Shown: positions 10,710 to 22,666, counted from the first letter of the stretch. The stretch is DNA of 64,000 bases from Isoetes taiwanensis (GCA_021234155.1 JAJEKV010000003.1:29805166-29869165); one strand, 5' to 3'. Translations and numbers: made by a program. Notes: a model not told the origin generated them from the sequence alone.

Positions 10710-12239
10710 AGCAGACCTTGGCAACAGATCCAGATTTTTGTGACATTTGGGACAGTTTGGCTAAGGAAGCTCGCACGGATGCAGAACGCGAAGCTTTTCG
10801 TGCATATAAGAAGGAGGGCAACTTATTATATCACAAGGATAAGTTGTGTGTCTTAGAGACTTCAGGAGTACGGAAGCTCATTCTTCATGACACACACAAC
10901 AACCCTATAGCTGGACATGCAGGTTTTATGAAAACCTACTTTAAAATTCGCTCCAGTTATTTCTGGCCTTCTATGAAAAAGGACATAGCCAAATACATTA
11001 GGCAGTGTCAGGTATGCCAGCAAACAAAAGCGGAGCAGTTAAGGATTCCAGGCGAATTGCAACCTCTGGATGTGCCAAACGCCAAACGGGAAGTGATAAC
11101 CATGGACTTCATTGTGGGCCTTCCAAGAACTCTCCGGGGATATGATGCCCTAATGGTTGTGGTCGACAAATTGTCGAAAATGGCTCATTTCTTGCCATGT
11201 CGAACCACGGATACAGCCTTTGATACTGCTCTGCTATTTGCCAAGGAGATCTTCAGATTACACAGAATGCCACGGTAATTGTGTCGGATAGGGACCCCAA
11301 ATTTGTAAGTGCATTCTGGAAAGATTTCTTTGCCACCATCCAGACCAAGCTTGCTATGAGTACAGCGTATCATCCTCAAACAGATGGTCAGACAGAACGT
11401 ACCAATCGTATTATAGAAGATATGCTGAGAAGTTATGTGTGGAGTAAGCAATCGCAGTGGGCTGACTATATTTATCTGGTCGAGTTTGCTTATCACAGCA
11501 TGAAGCAGGAATCCTCCAGGATGTCCCCCTTTATGATAAATTATGGTTATCAATGCCTTACCCCAGATACATGGCATAACCCGTTTCTCAACAACTCCTC
11601 TTAGAGATGCAAGCGCTGGTCGAAGAAGTTCGTGATTATTTACTAGCGGCACGCAGTCGTCAGAAGAGTGTGGCCGACAAACACAGAACCCCACGCATTT
11701 TCCAGATCGGCGAATCAGTTTGGCTGAAGATTAAGGTAAAACAAGCCAAGCTTAAGATTGGTAACTGTAAGAAGTTGGCACCCAGGTGGGCTGGACCGTT
11801 CAAAATTATTGACCGTGTTGGAGAGCAGGCATATCGCTTGGATTTGCCGCCCCGATTAAAGATCCACAAGGTCTTTCATGTGAGTCTTCTGAAGCAACAC
11901 ACCCCTGATCCAGAGGAGGTTTTGGAGACCCCAACCCTCCTAGAAATGACGGAGGAGCAACTCGAGATAGTCCCTGAAGCTCTTCTTGATCGGGCTTACA
12001 AACAAACCAGAAGGACTCAAATGTTGCAATACTTGGTTAAGTGGAAACACTTACCAGTTGAGGATGCTACGTGGGTGATGAAGATAGACCTTGACAAGCA
12101 TTATCCGGATTTCATGCGTGAATCTCAAGGCCGCACCATCAACGATGTTATCAACCCCGCAGTCAACGGTAAGCTTAGAAACCTAAGTACCAAGGCTGGC
12201 GCCTTAGAGGGGAGATGCATCGTAAATAATAACAAGTAA
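10710..12239 (+). pseudogene. Integrase with GPF motif and C-terminal chromodomain, two frameshifts
   Basis: Pieces in three frames form one integrase. The first has the HHCC zinc finger (HDTHNNPIAGH ... CQVC) and the first catalytic Asp (TMDFIVGLP). After a frameshift near 11275, VSDRDPKF gives the second Asp, and the Glu lies in GQTERTNRIIEDML. A second frameshift near 11600 leads to the SVADKHR block, the GPF/Y motif (RWAGPFKIIDRVGEQAYRL) and, at about 11980-12120, a chromodomain with YLVKWKHLP and DATW, the core strand and aromatic positions of chromovirus chromodomains. The frame stops at 12239. The chromodomain is known in this group to steer integration to marked chromatin. Integration by this copy would have needed integrase from elsewhere. 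Confidence 0.9.
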
Positions 12240-12792
12240 CCGAGGATGAGATCACCTTGTGTTCTCTAGGATGTGGTCTGATATTTATAGCAATCGGACC
12301 GCAACTTGTTGCAACAGCATATAGTTGATAGACCGTTTCCTCTCAGCTACAATGGGAACTTGACCAATCCCTATGCTGCAAGGAACCGCAAACCATAGAC
12401 ATGATAGGTTCCCTGATAGATAGTATGTTCTTTAAATTATTATAAGGGGGTGGTCCCTTCAACCACAATTTCATCATATGTACTGATACGCTGACATGTG
12501 CAGGCCAGTAAGCAGTACGTGCCCTGCCCATGCTAGAGGGTTACTGATGACCCGAACTCTTCAGTTTTGTTTTGCCTACATGTTTTGTTTTTTCGTTCCA
12601 CTGATGTTGGTATTGCTTTTCGGTCCTTAAAACTGTTTGATTATGATAATCGTGTTGAATGCACCACGGTGCTTGAAATGTTTTGCAAACTTTACAGTTT
12701 GAATATATGTATTACTTTCGGAAACATAACGGCTTACCTTCCTTCATAATGTATTTCTTTCTAACCCCAATGCTGAGGACAACATTGATTCT
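12240..12792 (+). other. 3' untranslated region of the chromovirus
   Basis: Some 550 bases between the integrase stop and the polypurine tract, without coding signal. It contains GCTGAGGACAACATTGATTC just before the tract, a block also found in reverse at 54478-54500 in the second gypsy remnant, showing the two elements are related. Confidence 0.7.
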
Positions 12793-12805
12793 AAGGAGGG
12801 GAGAA
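12793..12805 (+). other. Polypurine tract
   Basis: AAGGAGGGGAGAA directly abuts the right LTR start TGTGACG. This is the usual plus-strand primer of plant chromoviruses. Confidence 0.92.
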
Positions 12806-14349
12806 TGTGACGTTCCAAGTATTTATACGGTATACGTATAAATATATGGGACACGTCACACGGTATAAGGCACACCACCTGGGGGATGATAACCTAGGGG
12901 GTTGGCCACAATGGACTTAATTAGCTATGTTAACCAAATTATTAAGGATAATTATCACATGTCAAGTCAAACCATAGTAGGAAGGCGCCATTTGGCTTCA
13001 CCCGGGTGGCCAGCATGAGGGTTGCTAAACTGGGCCACCAAAGGGCAGCGCCATCCTAGGATCATGCCAATTTCGACCCAGCAAAACGCCAGGAGCAGCT
13101 GAGTGCTCAGGAAATCGTTGCTACTCGCCCCCAGATCGCCAAACACCCTTTCACTGTTGCTATTACCCCGGTACAGCCATGGAAGCACCCCTTGACAACG
13201 GGTCCACTGGTTAGTGGTAGTTAAATTGCGTTTTGTAGAATAACACTCTAGGATTCTTTTCTGGATAATTAGGAATACTTTTCAATTATGAATGATGCTC
13301 TGTTATGGGATGGTTGATGTCTCTATGAGTCGGTTTAGTCGTTCCAGTAAACAGGGATTAAAAGGGGGGGTAGAGGCCTCTGAGCTTGAGTTTAGAATGC
13401 TCCTAGTGCTTCCTTTAACACCCTAGTAGATTCGGCCTGTGCGCAAGAGCCCACCGGGTCATAGACGCTATGGTCTGGCTTAGCACCAGATAAGGGACAC
13501 AGTGGTGAAGTAGGGGGTGGGGTCTTGCACGAGCATAAAAGGCTCCTGAGACCCATACAGTGGGCTAGGCCTGATAGCCGGTCACGTGGAGGGCCGGGTA
13601 TGGGTCTGACACTCCCTGGGTGTAGTGGTGTGACCCGTATGCCCGTATGGGGCACCATGCACTTTGAGTAGAATTAGGGTGAGTAAGTCGGGTACGGATG
13701 CGGGGGTCGCTGATGCGGCACGTATTCTCTAGCTCACCCACGACACCACTGTGATCCTGGAAGGGGACGCCTCCCCGACCTGCCTCATCGGACCAGGTGT
13801 CATGAACCTGGAGTAGACTCAAAGGGTGATCCCTGGAGTCTGCGTCTCCGGAAGGCTATAGCGAAGCCATAGCGTGAATCGACCCATCTGCAAAGTGTGC
13901 ACAGGAGGGGCGGATGGAGTGGACAACCCTAGCCGATGTTCTATGCCAGCCAACGCCATGCCAAGATTCGGTCTGCCGAACTCCTGAGACCCAGCCGTCA
14001 GTCGCTCCCCCACTATAGTCTGAGCCGGGGTAGAACCTGAGGTTTGGGCGTTTTCTTAGTTCTAGATGCATATTCTTTGCCGTTGGTATTCAGATGGATG
14101 CGCCACCCTTCGTGGTGGTTATTTATATGTGAATTATGCTGTGTGCTAACCCTTGTATTCATGCTTCTACGACGTAGGCGCCCATCGAAGGCGTGGGCCG
14201 AATGACCCCTTCGTGTCCTTCTTTCGGCACCATAACATGGGTGTCCGGAATAGACGGAGGGCCCTGCTCGTGGCGAGATGGACGCCATGGGAGGGGAAAG
14301 TCCCCGTATGTATACGACTGGGGGTCGTATATATTCAGGGAGCGTCACA
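12806..14349 (+). repeat. 3' LTR of the chromovirus
   Basis: About 1544 bp matching 1384-2948 throughout and ending CGTCACA before target duplication AAAAT. Small differences from the left LTR include a short duplication near 13640-13660 (cccgtatg repeated) and loss of the TAGTTTTGGGTGAG segment. Confidence 0.95.
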
Positions 14350-16550
14350 AAAATGGGAAAGGGAACACTTGCAAAAACTTCTAGATGATATTGCAGTGGA
14401 TCCAAAATGTTTTTGGACAAACTGCAACATCCCATTGAATTGGGAGAGATCGCACAGGAAAGTCTGCTTGAATGGATAAGAGAATTATACACTGTTGCTA
14501 ATAGCAATGAAATGCAAATTGGTACTGCCTATACTACACTCTTTGATAAGAGTGATGTTACATATGCTTTACAAAGGATGCAAAATGGGAAGTCCTTAGA
14601 CCTAAATGGGTACTGTGCTGAGCTGCTTAAATGGGGAGGTGATCTTTTAAATGATAAGTTGGTTGATATTTGTAACTTGGCTTTCCATTATGGCTTTCCA
14701 CAGGAATGGTATTTAAGCAAGGTGGTTCCTATTCATAAGTCCGGTGATAAAAACCAGGCAAGAAATTATCGGACAATTTTGGTTAGCAATGTATTTGCAA
14801 AACTCTTTGCAACTATGCTTGAGAGAAAGCTCTCTAATTGGGCTGATGAGAAGAACGAGCGCGCTTATGGACAAGCAGGTTTTCGCCATGACCATTCCAC
14901 TGTTGATCATTTAGTCACTTTACGGGTGACTAATGAAAGTGCAAAGGGTGCTAGACATAATCAGTTTATGGCCTTCATTGATCTAGCAAAAGCTTTTGAT
15001 AGAGTTGATCGAGGTGACTTGCAGAATAGAGAGCTGCTACAAGTTCCTCCAGAGCTCCAACAAGCAGTTGCGCGTCTATACCAACAGGTACTCATTGAAC
15101 TTTCATTTCCATTTAAAAACACTGAACAGGTCCAGAGCACGATTGGGGTGAAATAGGGGTGCCCTTGTTCTCCCACTCTCTTTGGACTTTATATTGATGA
15201 ACTAGAGGGGTGCTTGCACGTATGGGAGGAGTTGGAGTCAATGTTGGTAGATATCTCATACAAGTTTTACTTTTTGCGGATGATATAGTTTTGATTTCTA
15301 GAACTGCTGCTGGTCTCCAACATCATTTAGATACTCTTCAGGAATTTTGCGATAAAAAAGGTATGGCTATCAATGTTGCAAAATCTAAAGTCATGATAGT
15401 TGGCACAAAAAAAAATTTCGATTCACCATTGGGGAATGTGAGTTAGAAACAGTGCATAGTTATAAATACCTTGGAATAGAGGTAGCAAGTAATTATTTAT
15501 GGAAGCTGGCAGCTGAAAACCGCGCTTCTGGTGGGCTTAGAACCCTTTATGGTATGTTCCATACTTGTCGTGTGAATAACTTGTGGCATTGGAAACTCAG
15601 GAGATTACTTTATGACACTCAAGTTAAGGCAGTCGTTTTATATGGTCATCCCAGCTTGGGCCCCCGGACTTGATCGGCAAAAGCTGGGATAAGATTGAAA
15701 AGGTGCGTAAACGATTTCTCATGGAAGAGCTTGGAACTAAAATGCAACTCCATACTTGCATTATGCTTATGAAACTGGATTGATACCCCTTGAAACTGAA
15801 GCTTTATGCCGTACTATTACATATGTAAATCGGGTGAAATTGCTCCCTTGGATCGTCTCCCTTTCCGGGCTATCACAAAGAATCCAAAGTACGAGGATGG
15901 TTCTTCCAAGTGATTCAATGGGCGTAAAAAGTGGGGTGTAGATGATTCTCGGCGCTGATCAAACCAAACTAAAAAGAGGTACGCATGCAAATACTTCCAA
16001 GAGTCTTGGGCAAAATGTGGGATCCAAATGATATTCTTTGTGAAAAACTTTTATAGAGATGATATTAATAGTATGGCTGCATATGGAGAACAATCTTACT
16101 TGCTATCTAATATTAGCAGGAAAAATAGAATCTTGATTTCTCAGCTACGAACTTCCTCTCATCATCAGAACATTGAGACAGGAAGGTGGTATGAAACTCC
16201 TCGACATACAAGGTACTGCCCAAGCTGTCTTGACCCTAAAATTGAGTCAGAGGTACATACTTTTTTGGAGTGTCCTGCCTATGAACATATAAGAAGTAAG
16301 TATAACATTTCAGGATTCACATTGTCAGAGCTTTTTAATACGCCTCCAAATCTCCTTAGTTCATATCTCAAGGATGTTTGGAAGGAACGAGCTGACATAA
16401 TGGAGTTGTTTGTTAATATGGAAATACTTGAAGCTATAGGTGCCTTTGTTTAAGCGCCTTGTGGACTATATATCTTTTGTAATATTTTCGCCATATGGAC
16501 CTGAGGGTCTTAAATGGCATGATTAATATATTATTATTATTATTATATTA
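14350..16550 (+). pseudogene. LINE-A, 3' fragment: reverse transcriptase, zinc domain and tail
   Basis: This continues the frame broken at 1383. It shows the RT palm and fingers (KVVPIHKSGDKNQARNYRTI, GQAGFRHDHSTVDHL, FIDLAKAFDRVDR), then GVK followed by TAG at 15154 where LINE-B has a Gln codon, and GCPCSPTLFG. LLFADDIVLIS with the catalytic Asp pair lies near 15265-15300. More frame breaks occur near 15445, 15670 and 15945. The C-terminal CX2C...HX4C finger (RYCPSCLDPKIESEVHTFLECP) lies near 16215-16275. The element ends in a small hairpin (GGACCTGAGGGTCT), TTAAATG and an ATT-type microsatellite tail (16526-16550). About 60-70% similar to LINE-B by eye. Confidence 0.9.
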
Positions 16551-18455
16551 GAGATAATTATTAGTTATTAATTAGCTAAAATAGCAAAATTAGCTTAACT
16601 AAGGGTACATTCGCACCCGCAGTTAAGTTAAGTTAAAATATAGTTTTTAACTAAATTTACATTCACATCACTAGTTAAGTTAGCATACAGTTAAGATATA
16701 GTTAAGAATTTAATTAACTTTTTTAACCAAAAACACTAACTAAACTTGTCTTCGCAGTTTGTTCCCCATAATTTTGTGCTGCCAAGCAAGACAGAGACTG
16801 GATTTGAAATCGCCCAATCAAAATTTGTTCTGTTAAATCACAGAAACCCAGCCAGAGTTTGTTCTGAGAAAGCACAAATCCCAGAGTTTCAACTTTCTAC
16901 ATACCTCACAATCCCCCTTTTGGATCTGGCACCGGAATTCGTGCAGTGGGAAGAAATGGAGATGGAGGGCTCCATCGGATCGTCCAGCTATGGCGGATCT
17001 GTCAATCTGTTGCAATTAGAAGGATTGGATAATGGAACCCAGAAGTTCACAATCTTCCATTTGTCGATTTTGTGAACCAAATCCACCAAGAGAAAACCCA
17101 CCAGCAATTAACAGTAGCCCGGGCTCTTGTGTTGCTCCAATGGCATTTTCAGTTATCTCAGAGCGAGGAAGGAGCTCCAACGAAGTAACCCATTTTCAGA
17201 AGAGGCTTGGTAAGCCATTTGAATGCAGTCATGGTTTATCTGCCAGAAGTGGAATACCCTGGCTTTAGAAGGGCTTCTAGCTATGGTCGAACATGCAAAT
17301 AGCCAGGGATTGCTTGCAGAGCAAGAAAGCCACCGTGAGAGATCTCCAAGATTGGACGGAATCATGTCGACCACCTATTTGGGCCGCTCTTGGATCCGCC
17401 ACATCACCTCAAAATTTCAGGCGAAATCTCAAGCAACACCTCCTCAAATGTTCTACAATAGCGCAAACTAAAAAAACATTCCTCATAGAGCCCATTCCGG
17501 CTTCCTTATCTCCATACTCTAGAAACGACAACATGAATATGAATGAAAGTTTGTGCCTAGGGTATAGTGAGCTTCATAATACAGCAACATGCAGATCTGG
17601 TGAAGCATCCACCAAAATGTGCGACATGAAAATTCAAGAGAAAACAATCCGTATGAACCCTTTTTAGCATAGCACAATCCCGGATTCGGCATAACACATC
17701 TGCTTCATGCATAGTTGGCATAGAACGGCGTTCTATGCCATTAGAACGGCAGAACGCCGTATTGAGACATCAGCCGTGCTCCTGTGCCGTGCTCCTGTGC
17801 CGTGACGGTGGAATTTGGGGCACGATTTCACAAAAGATGTGATTGGGGCTTCAATCTACATTGAAGACATTGACACAGAATTGGGGTTTGGTCTTGGAGT
17901 GTCCGGATTCAGCTTGGCTGGTCCGCTGGCTCTTTGTGATGCCGGATCCATGAATTTAGGCCATCGTTTATGTTGGATTTGAGGTTTGAAATTGAGGGAT
18001 GAGCTCAGAGCATGGCTATGGTGGCAGATTGCTAGAACAGAGCTCTCTGGAATGCAGATGTCCTCAATCCCATGCAGGAAGTATTATCCCATGCAGATGT
18101 TCCTGGGTTATCCAATTCGAAATCTCTACTTAAAACTGGAGTTGACGTCTCAAATGGATAGTAACCGGTAATATTCCTGGAACCGAAGAAACCCAAATGA
18201 AAAAATAAGACTAATTCAACCGAAGAAACACACATTGTTCGAATTAAAGATAGCAGGATTGAAACACGAATTTGTCGGAATAAAATAAAATAAAATAAAT
18301 ACTCACGGAACTTTGTTTATAGAAGAACAAAATTCAATTCTGTTGGTTGTGCATAGAATTGAATTGCTAAATCTTTGTAGAGCAATATATATTGAAGGAA
18401 CATGGATCTAGCCCGGGGGGGGGAGGGGGGAGGGGGGAGGATGAGGAGCCTTCCC
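16551..18455. other. No recognised gene; unassigned open frames and hairpin
   Basis: 16551-16740 is rich in TTAAGTTA-type words. From 16956 an ATG opens a 39-codon frame (MEMEGSIGSSSYGGSVNLLQ), and overlapping frames at 17032-17268 and 17293-17667 have protein-like composition, including SICRFCEPNPP, but none matches a family I know. A perfect hairpin GGCATAGAAC-GGC-GTTCTATGCC sits at 17717-17739, followed by two copies of GCCGTGCTCCTGT near 17773. A G-rich run with only A interruptions lies at 18414-18440. These may be pieces of a decayed gene or element. Confidence 0.4.
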
Positions 18456-18665
18456 AAATGAGATCCAGCTTATTGCCGATGAAGATATTCAAGGATTGCT
18501 TGCAGAGGAAGATCACACGTGTGGAAGTAAAGAATTTTCCTTTTCTAAATTTAGGAAAACCAAAAATAATGTACATGTCAAGCTATGGGCTCTTCTCAGC
18601 CTAGAAATATTAGACATCCATTTTTTAAGAACAAAATAGACTGCTTTATATAGGTAGTGATAAGG
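18456..18665 (+). repeat. Dispersed repeat R18, copy 1
   Basis: About 210 bp shared with 19349-19527. Both begin AAATGAGATC(C/T)AGCTTATTGCC, continue with GATGAAG.(T)ATTCAAGGATTGCTTG and end TAGACTGCTTTATATAGGTAGTGATA. Copy 1 has an extra segment of about 30 bp after GCTTGCAG. It has no coding content; it could be a non-autonomous element or an old segmental duplication. Confidence 0.75.
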
Positions 18666-19348
18666 GCATTTTGAAAATTTCAAAAAAAACAAAGGGCTTT
18701 TTGAGAATTAACTCAACAATTAAGGTTACTTTGGTAAATTTCCTATAATAATCTTATTTTCTTTGTTGATTTTATCGAAATGAACCTGATATTCAAACAT
18801 TACAATTGATTTGATTGACCCAGATCAAAAAATATTATACCTTAGAGATGTCAAATAGGTCAGAAGGATTGCAGTTTTGGGGCCACGTTGTTATTAGGCC
18901 ATAGCCCATGAATGGAAAAATCTGCAATGGTTTTTTCGGTGGATGGATGGCAGCAGACGCTCCTCGTGTCGCAGTAAGATCCTGCCCACTAACAAAAGAT
19001 TCTAGTCAATCAGAAAAAATAAAAGGCAACAAGAACAAGCACTCATATCCAAGGCACCTAAAGTACGAGGTAGAAAAAATCGATTCCTGAGATAGGCCCA
19101 TGGCCTGCGCGACTAGACACAAGAATAACCATCTCTAAGCCACCTTTTCTAGCGCAAATTTCGTGCCCATTTTTTGTAGTACAAAAGAAACCGAATGCTC
19201 TAGCTTTAATCAAAAGTAGCCACAATCAGCGCCTTGCTGCAGCGGCAATGCTCTTTTGTGCACGCAAAGTGGCCATTCCGTCCATAGCTATAACACCTTC
19301 ATTTTGTAAGCGTTGCAACTGCTGCACTGAACATCTTGTGAGAAAATA

Positions 19349-19527
19349 CAAATGAGATCTAGCTTATTGCCGATGAAGAAATTCAAGGATTGCTTGTAGT
19401 GCTTTTTCTGAATTTAGAAAAACCGAAAATAATGTACCTGTCAAGCTGTGGGCTTTTCTCAGCCCAGAAATATTAGACATCCACTTTTGAAGAGCAAAAT
19501 AGACTGCTTTATATAGGTAGTGATAGT
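19349..19527 (+). repeat. Dispersed repeat R18, copy 2
   Basis: Second copy of the block at 18456-18665, lacking the internal segment of about 30 bp. It is followed by a short GTGATAGTGATAGTGA slippage tract absent from copy 1. Confidence 0.75.
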
Positions 19528-20401
19528 GATAGTGAGTGATGTAAAGGATCACTCAAAAATCTCCTCATGAAATGGAACTATGTTTACACATTAAGAATCA
19601 CTCAATACTTATTTTGGATCAAGATTGAATGTTCAAAACTGACTCTTTTTTTTTTTTCACTTCATTCAATGGTTTAGATTAGGAATAATTCTGTTTGGTC
19701 CATTATTGAAGATTCTATTCATTTTACCATGGACAATGGTTCATTATTGGGGATCCTCCCCTAGCTGCCAAACCTACATGCTATTTTAATATGAATAATT
19801 AGTAAATTTTTTTAGCAGGCTTGCCTAACCTCTCCTACAACAATTCTTGCAATTCTAGCATGTCCACGTGATCTGACACCTCATATAAAACTGAGAAGCA
19901 TCGTTGGATTCGTAATTTCTTAATCTAACGGACATGAAAATTAGAAATGTTTGAAAAAATAGATGCCCGATGCTTCGATCATACTGCCTCCGTTTCAACA
20001 TAGTGTTGCGATTCTTGCATAGAGTTAGTTTCCTATTTGGCCTCAGACTCTGTTGTAGTTTCGAAGCTGGATAATCATTCTATTTAAGCAGGTGCATGGT
20101 GCACCATGTCAAAATTAAGGGATGGGTATAGTTTTCGTCAGATCCTGCAAAAGCATGTTGTTTCAAGCCCTAGAGTTGGCCATATTCTTGAAGGATGGAT
20201 CCAAAATAACGGCAGTGGGATCTAGCTATGGAGGAAATGGATTTTCAATTGCAGAAGGAAACTTTCTAGTGTTCCATTGGGTCCTACCTGGAGATTCCAC
20301 CCTCTTGTGTTATAACTACGAAATACACGCTTTCAGGTATATCATCATATTTATAAATTCATCTAGTTAAAAAAATCTAAGATTTGATGTGTATCTATAT
20401 G
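19528..20401. other. No recognised gene
   Basis: AT-rich DNA. An 82-codon frame at 20122-20370 starts at an ATG and has a mildly hydrophobic composition, but no motif or splice context supports it as a gene. Confidence 0.4.
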
Positions 20402-20930
20402 TTTTTTTTTTTTTTTTTTTTTTGAAGGACGAAAAGCAAGTTGATTAATCATAGATAAACATTACAAGATGTATCTAGTTTGCAAGCATAAGACAACGCT
20501 CCCGAAGCACGAGCATGAAGCATTATGTACTAACTCCAGCATAGGAGACTAATGATAAGAATTGAATCCAAATATGGTCTCTCACTTCCCTGAGGGAGGA
20601 AGATTCATAAGCCATCAATATCTTAGCCTGGGCTACAACAATGATACTACGAATGGGTGAGTAAATGCCTTGAAAAATGAGCAACCTATGACACTCCCAA
20701 ATTGACCACAATAACCAACTAGACCCGAGATGAAATGCCTTCCCTTTATCTGGGGCCCATGCACCTAGGTAGGATGCTAAGAATAGATTGGCAATCTAGT
20801 GTACTATCAAATAATGTTTGAAGCCAGGACCATGCTAGTTGAACTTCTGGACAAGACAAGAGGTAGTGGCAAAACGAAACGAATTTCACGCATGAACCTG
20901 ACTAATTCAAGCATATGAATACTTGTAGAA
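20402..20930 (-). pseudogene. LINE-F: 3' end of a poly(A)-tailed L1-type LINE
   Basis: Read on the minus strand, this is the terminal part of a plant L1-type ORF2. A CX.. zf-RVT-like stretch in broken frames (SFCHYLLSCPEVQLAWSW) is followed by the characteristic WSIWECHRLLIFQ block near 20700, and the sequence ends GTCCTTCAAAA in a poly(A) tail (the T run at 20402-20423). The same 3' terminus GTCCTTCAA plus poly(A) is found in LINE-E at 57690-57710. Frames are broken throughout. Confidence 0.6.
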
Positions 20931-21879
20931 GACATGAGGTTCTTGGCATAGTAGTACAGAGTCAATCAAGCATCAACACTTGAAAGACCGCTCAAGCATT
21001 TCATATTCTAAAATCTTAGGCAAAGTCGTATGGAGGTTCGATATTCCTTCAAAGCCTTAGGCGGAATCGTATTTCATATTTCAAAATCATAGGCGCCTCT
21101 AACCATAAATGACTATATGCGAAACGAGAGGTGCCCAGAGGCCCCAACATACGATCTGGGTTGTAGGATCGACGAATCCGACGATTGTGGTAGTCTAGGG
21201 TGCACCTTAACAGGACATCTCCGTTTTACATTGTCTCTTTTTCCTTCTTGCTCTTCTCGGCCTTGCTCCCTGTCAATCCTCCTTGCCTGCATCCTCTTTG
21301 TCTGGTCCTTGTCTATATGCTTCTTGTCAACTAGTTTCTTTGCAACTGTTAACTATTCAAGAATATACTCGCTAGGCTGATCTGGACTCCCTAAAAGTGT
21401 GCAGTAGAAGAAATATGTGCAGTTTGGTCGAAGTTGTTAGCAACTTTTGGGAGCATCGCTGGTGCCACAGTCCAACCACGGAGCTTACAGGCAGCCGATC
21501 AACTTCACTCTCGACTGCTATACTTGTTGGCACCATCCACTGGACAACATTAATCCCACTCATGCAATGATCACTCTTTCTGCTTTAGGACTTCTTGACA
21601 CCACTCCAGATTTGGAAGAAAGGCTAGAACAATTGAAGGACATGCTATGGTTTTATGGCCCACTTTCTGGATCACTACATACCCCTGGTCATTTCTACTT
21701 GTGAGAAGAACATGATCATAGTATTCATTGACCTTTACAAATTCCATTACAGGTCTTTTGTGAATATTGGCCAGCTCCTCTTTCAGTCCATTGACTTCAA
21801 CATCCCGTGGTTGGTGTCTAAGTTCCCCAGCTGGGATACAATAGCTTGGGACATACAAGATCGGTGGCTACAATATCTA
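20931..21879. other. No recognised gene
   Basis: Open frames on both strands (for example plus 21447-21704 and minus 21571-21858) overlap without a recognisable motif. I cannot tell whether 21440-21880 is a decayed retroelement segment. Confidence 0.4.
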
Positions 21880-22105
21880 GCATTATAACAGGGGTTTTTT
21901 TTGTGATTTTATACGCTTTTTGGCATGGTTTTCATATGATTTCATGGGCGTATTGCACGAGGCATACTAATCAGTATATCTAGAGTGCACCAAGTTTTTG
22001 CATGCAATTTGTGCAATTTTTGTTTCTGCTCCTCAATGGTTAAGATCAGAGGGCTTACAAAGAAAGCCCTCTTTTAATCCAAAAAGATCCAAGGGCTTAT
22101 AATGA
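21880..22105 (+). repeat. P-module, copy A, upstream of RER1
   Basis: One of three similar blocks (also 40058-40255 and 42716-42890). The shared order is TAGCAT.ATAACAGGGGG, TTTTTTTTGT, a TTTTGTAC-like run, TTTCATGGGCGTATT, TACTAAT.AGTA.ATCTAGAGTGC and, about 60 bases on, CAATGGT. Copies A and B then have an inverted pair GAGGGCTT/AAGCCCTC. Copy A ends about 220 bp before the RER1 start codon. It could be a promoter segment or the end of a mobile element. Confidence 0.6.
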
Positions 22106-22322
22106 AAGCCCTTTTCTCAAGAAATTTGAGACAGCCAGAATTAGGGCATGGTTAGGGTTTGTGGAATCGATGATGGCGTCATAACCTTGCCCCTTTGCAT
22201 GAGCCTTCCCTTTCTGCTTTTACACAATCACTTCGGCAATGGTCACATTGGCCAGTACTTACGACCAGAGCTTAAGATTCTGAACTATGGGGTTGAGCTC
22301 GTTTTCCTATGCTGCATAAAAA

Positions 22323-22666
22323 ATGGAGGGAAATAGTTATGGGGATGAGCCGACTTTTGTAAGGCCGGCTAAGAAATGGAAGGAAGATCTGTCTCGCAAA
22401 TGTCAGCACTATTTGGACAAGTCTGCACCCCATCTTGGATTCCGATGGCTTGGATCTGCTGTAGCTGCTTTAATATACTGTATCCGGGTTTATTACCTTC
22501 GGGTTTTTTACATTGTCTCGTATGGGCTTGGCATCTACATTTTGAACCTTTTAATAGGGTTCTTATCTCCTCAAGTGGATCCTGAGAGCGAAGGTCCGAT
22601 GCTGCCCACAAAAGGGAACGATGAGTTTAGACCCTTTATACGCATGCTGCCGGAGTTCAAGTCTTG
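22323..22666 (+). CDS. RER1: RER1, first coding exon (Golgi-to-ER retrieval receptor)
   Basis: RER1 is a four-helix membrane protein of the cis-Golgi that returns certain ER membrane proteins in COPI vesicles. The exon begins at ATG 22323 and runs 114 codons plus two bases with no stop. Its motifs are strongly diagnostic: [28 protein letters not shown] and [20 protein letters not shown] (first hairpin of membrane helices), [27 protein letters not shown]. It ends TCTTG|GTATGT, a donor that splits the Trp codon. The residues after it in the family (start of the third helix) are not seen within the next several kb. LINE-B lies 440 bp downstream, so it is either a gene with a very long intron or a captured first exon. 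Confidence 0.92.

Larger units (their letters stand above)
1384..14349 (+). mobile_element. Ty3/gypsy chromovirus with accessory ORFs, one carrying a histone H3 fold
   Basis: A complete LTR retrotransposon of about 13 kb. The termini are TGTGACG and CGTCACA, and the 5-bp target duplication AAAAT flanks both sides (1379-1383 and 14350-14354). Order: LTR, primer site, GC-rich leader, accessory ORF1 (H3 domain), ORF2, ORF3, gag, protease, RT, RNase H, integrase with chromodomain, polypurine tract, LTR. The integrase-last order and chromodomain define a chromovirus. The LTRs differ by roughly two dozen substitutions and a few indels (my count by eye), so insertion is fairly recent, yet gag, integrase and ORF2 already carry stops or frameshifts. 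It splits LINE-A cleanly. Confidence 0.96.
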
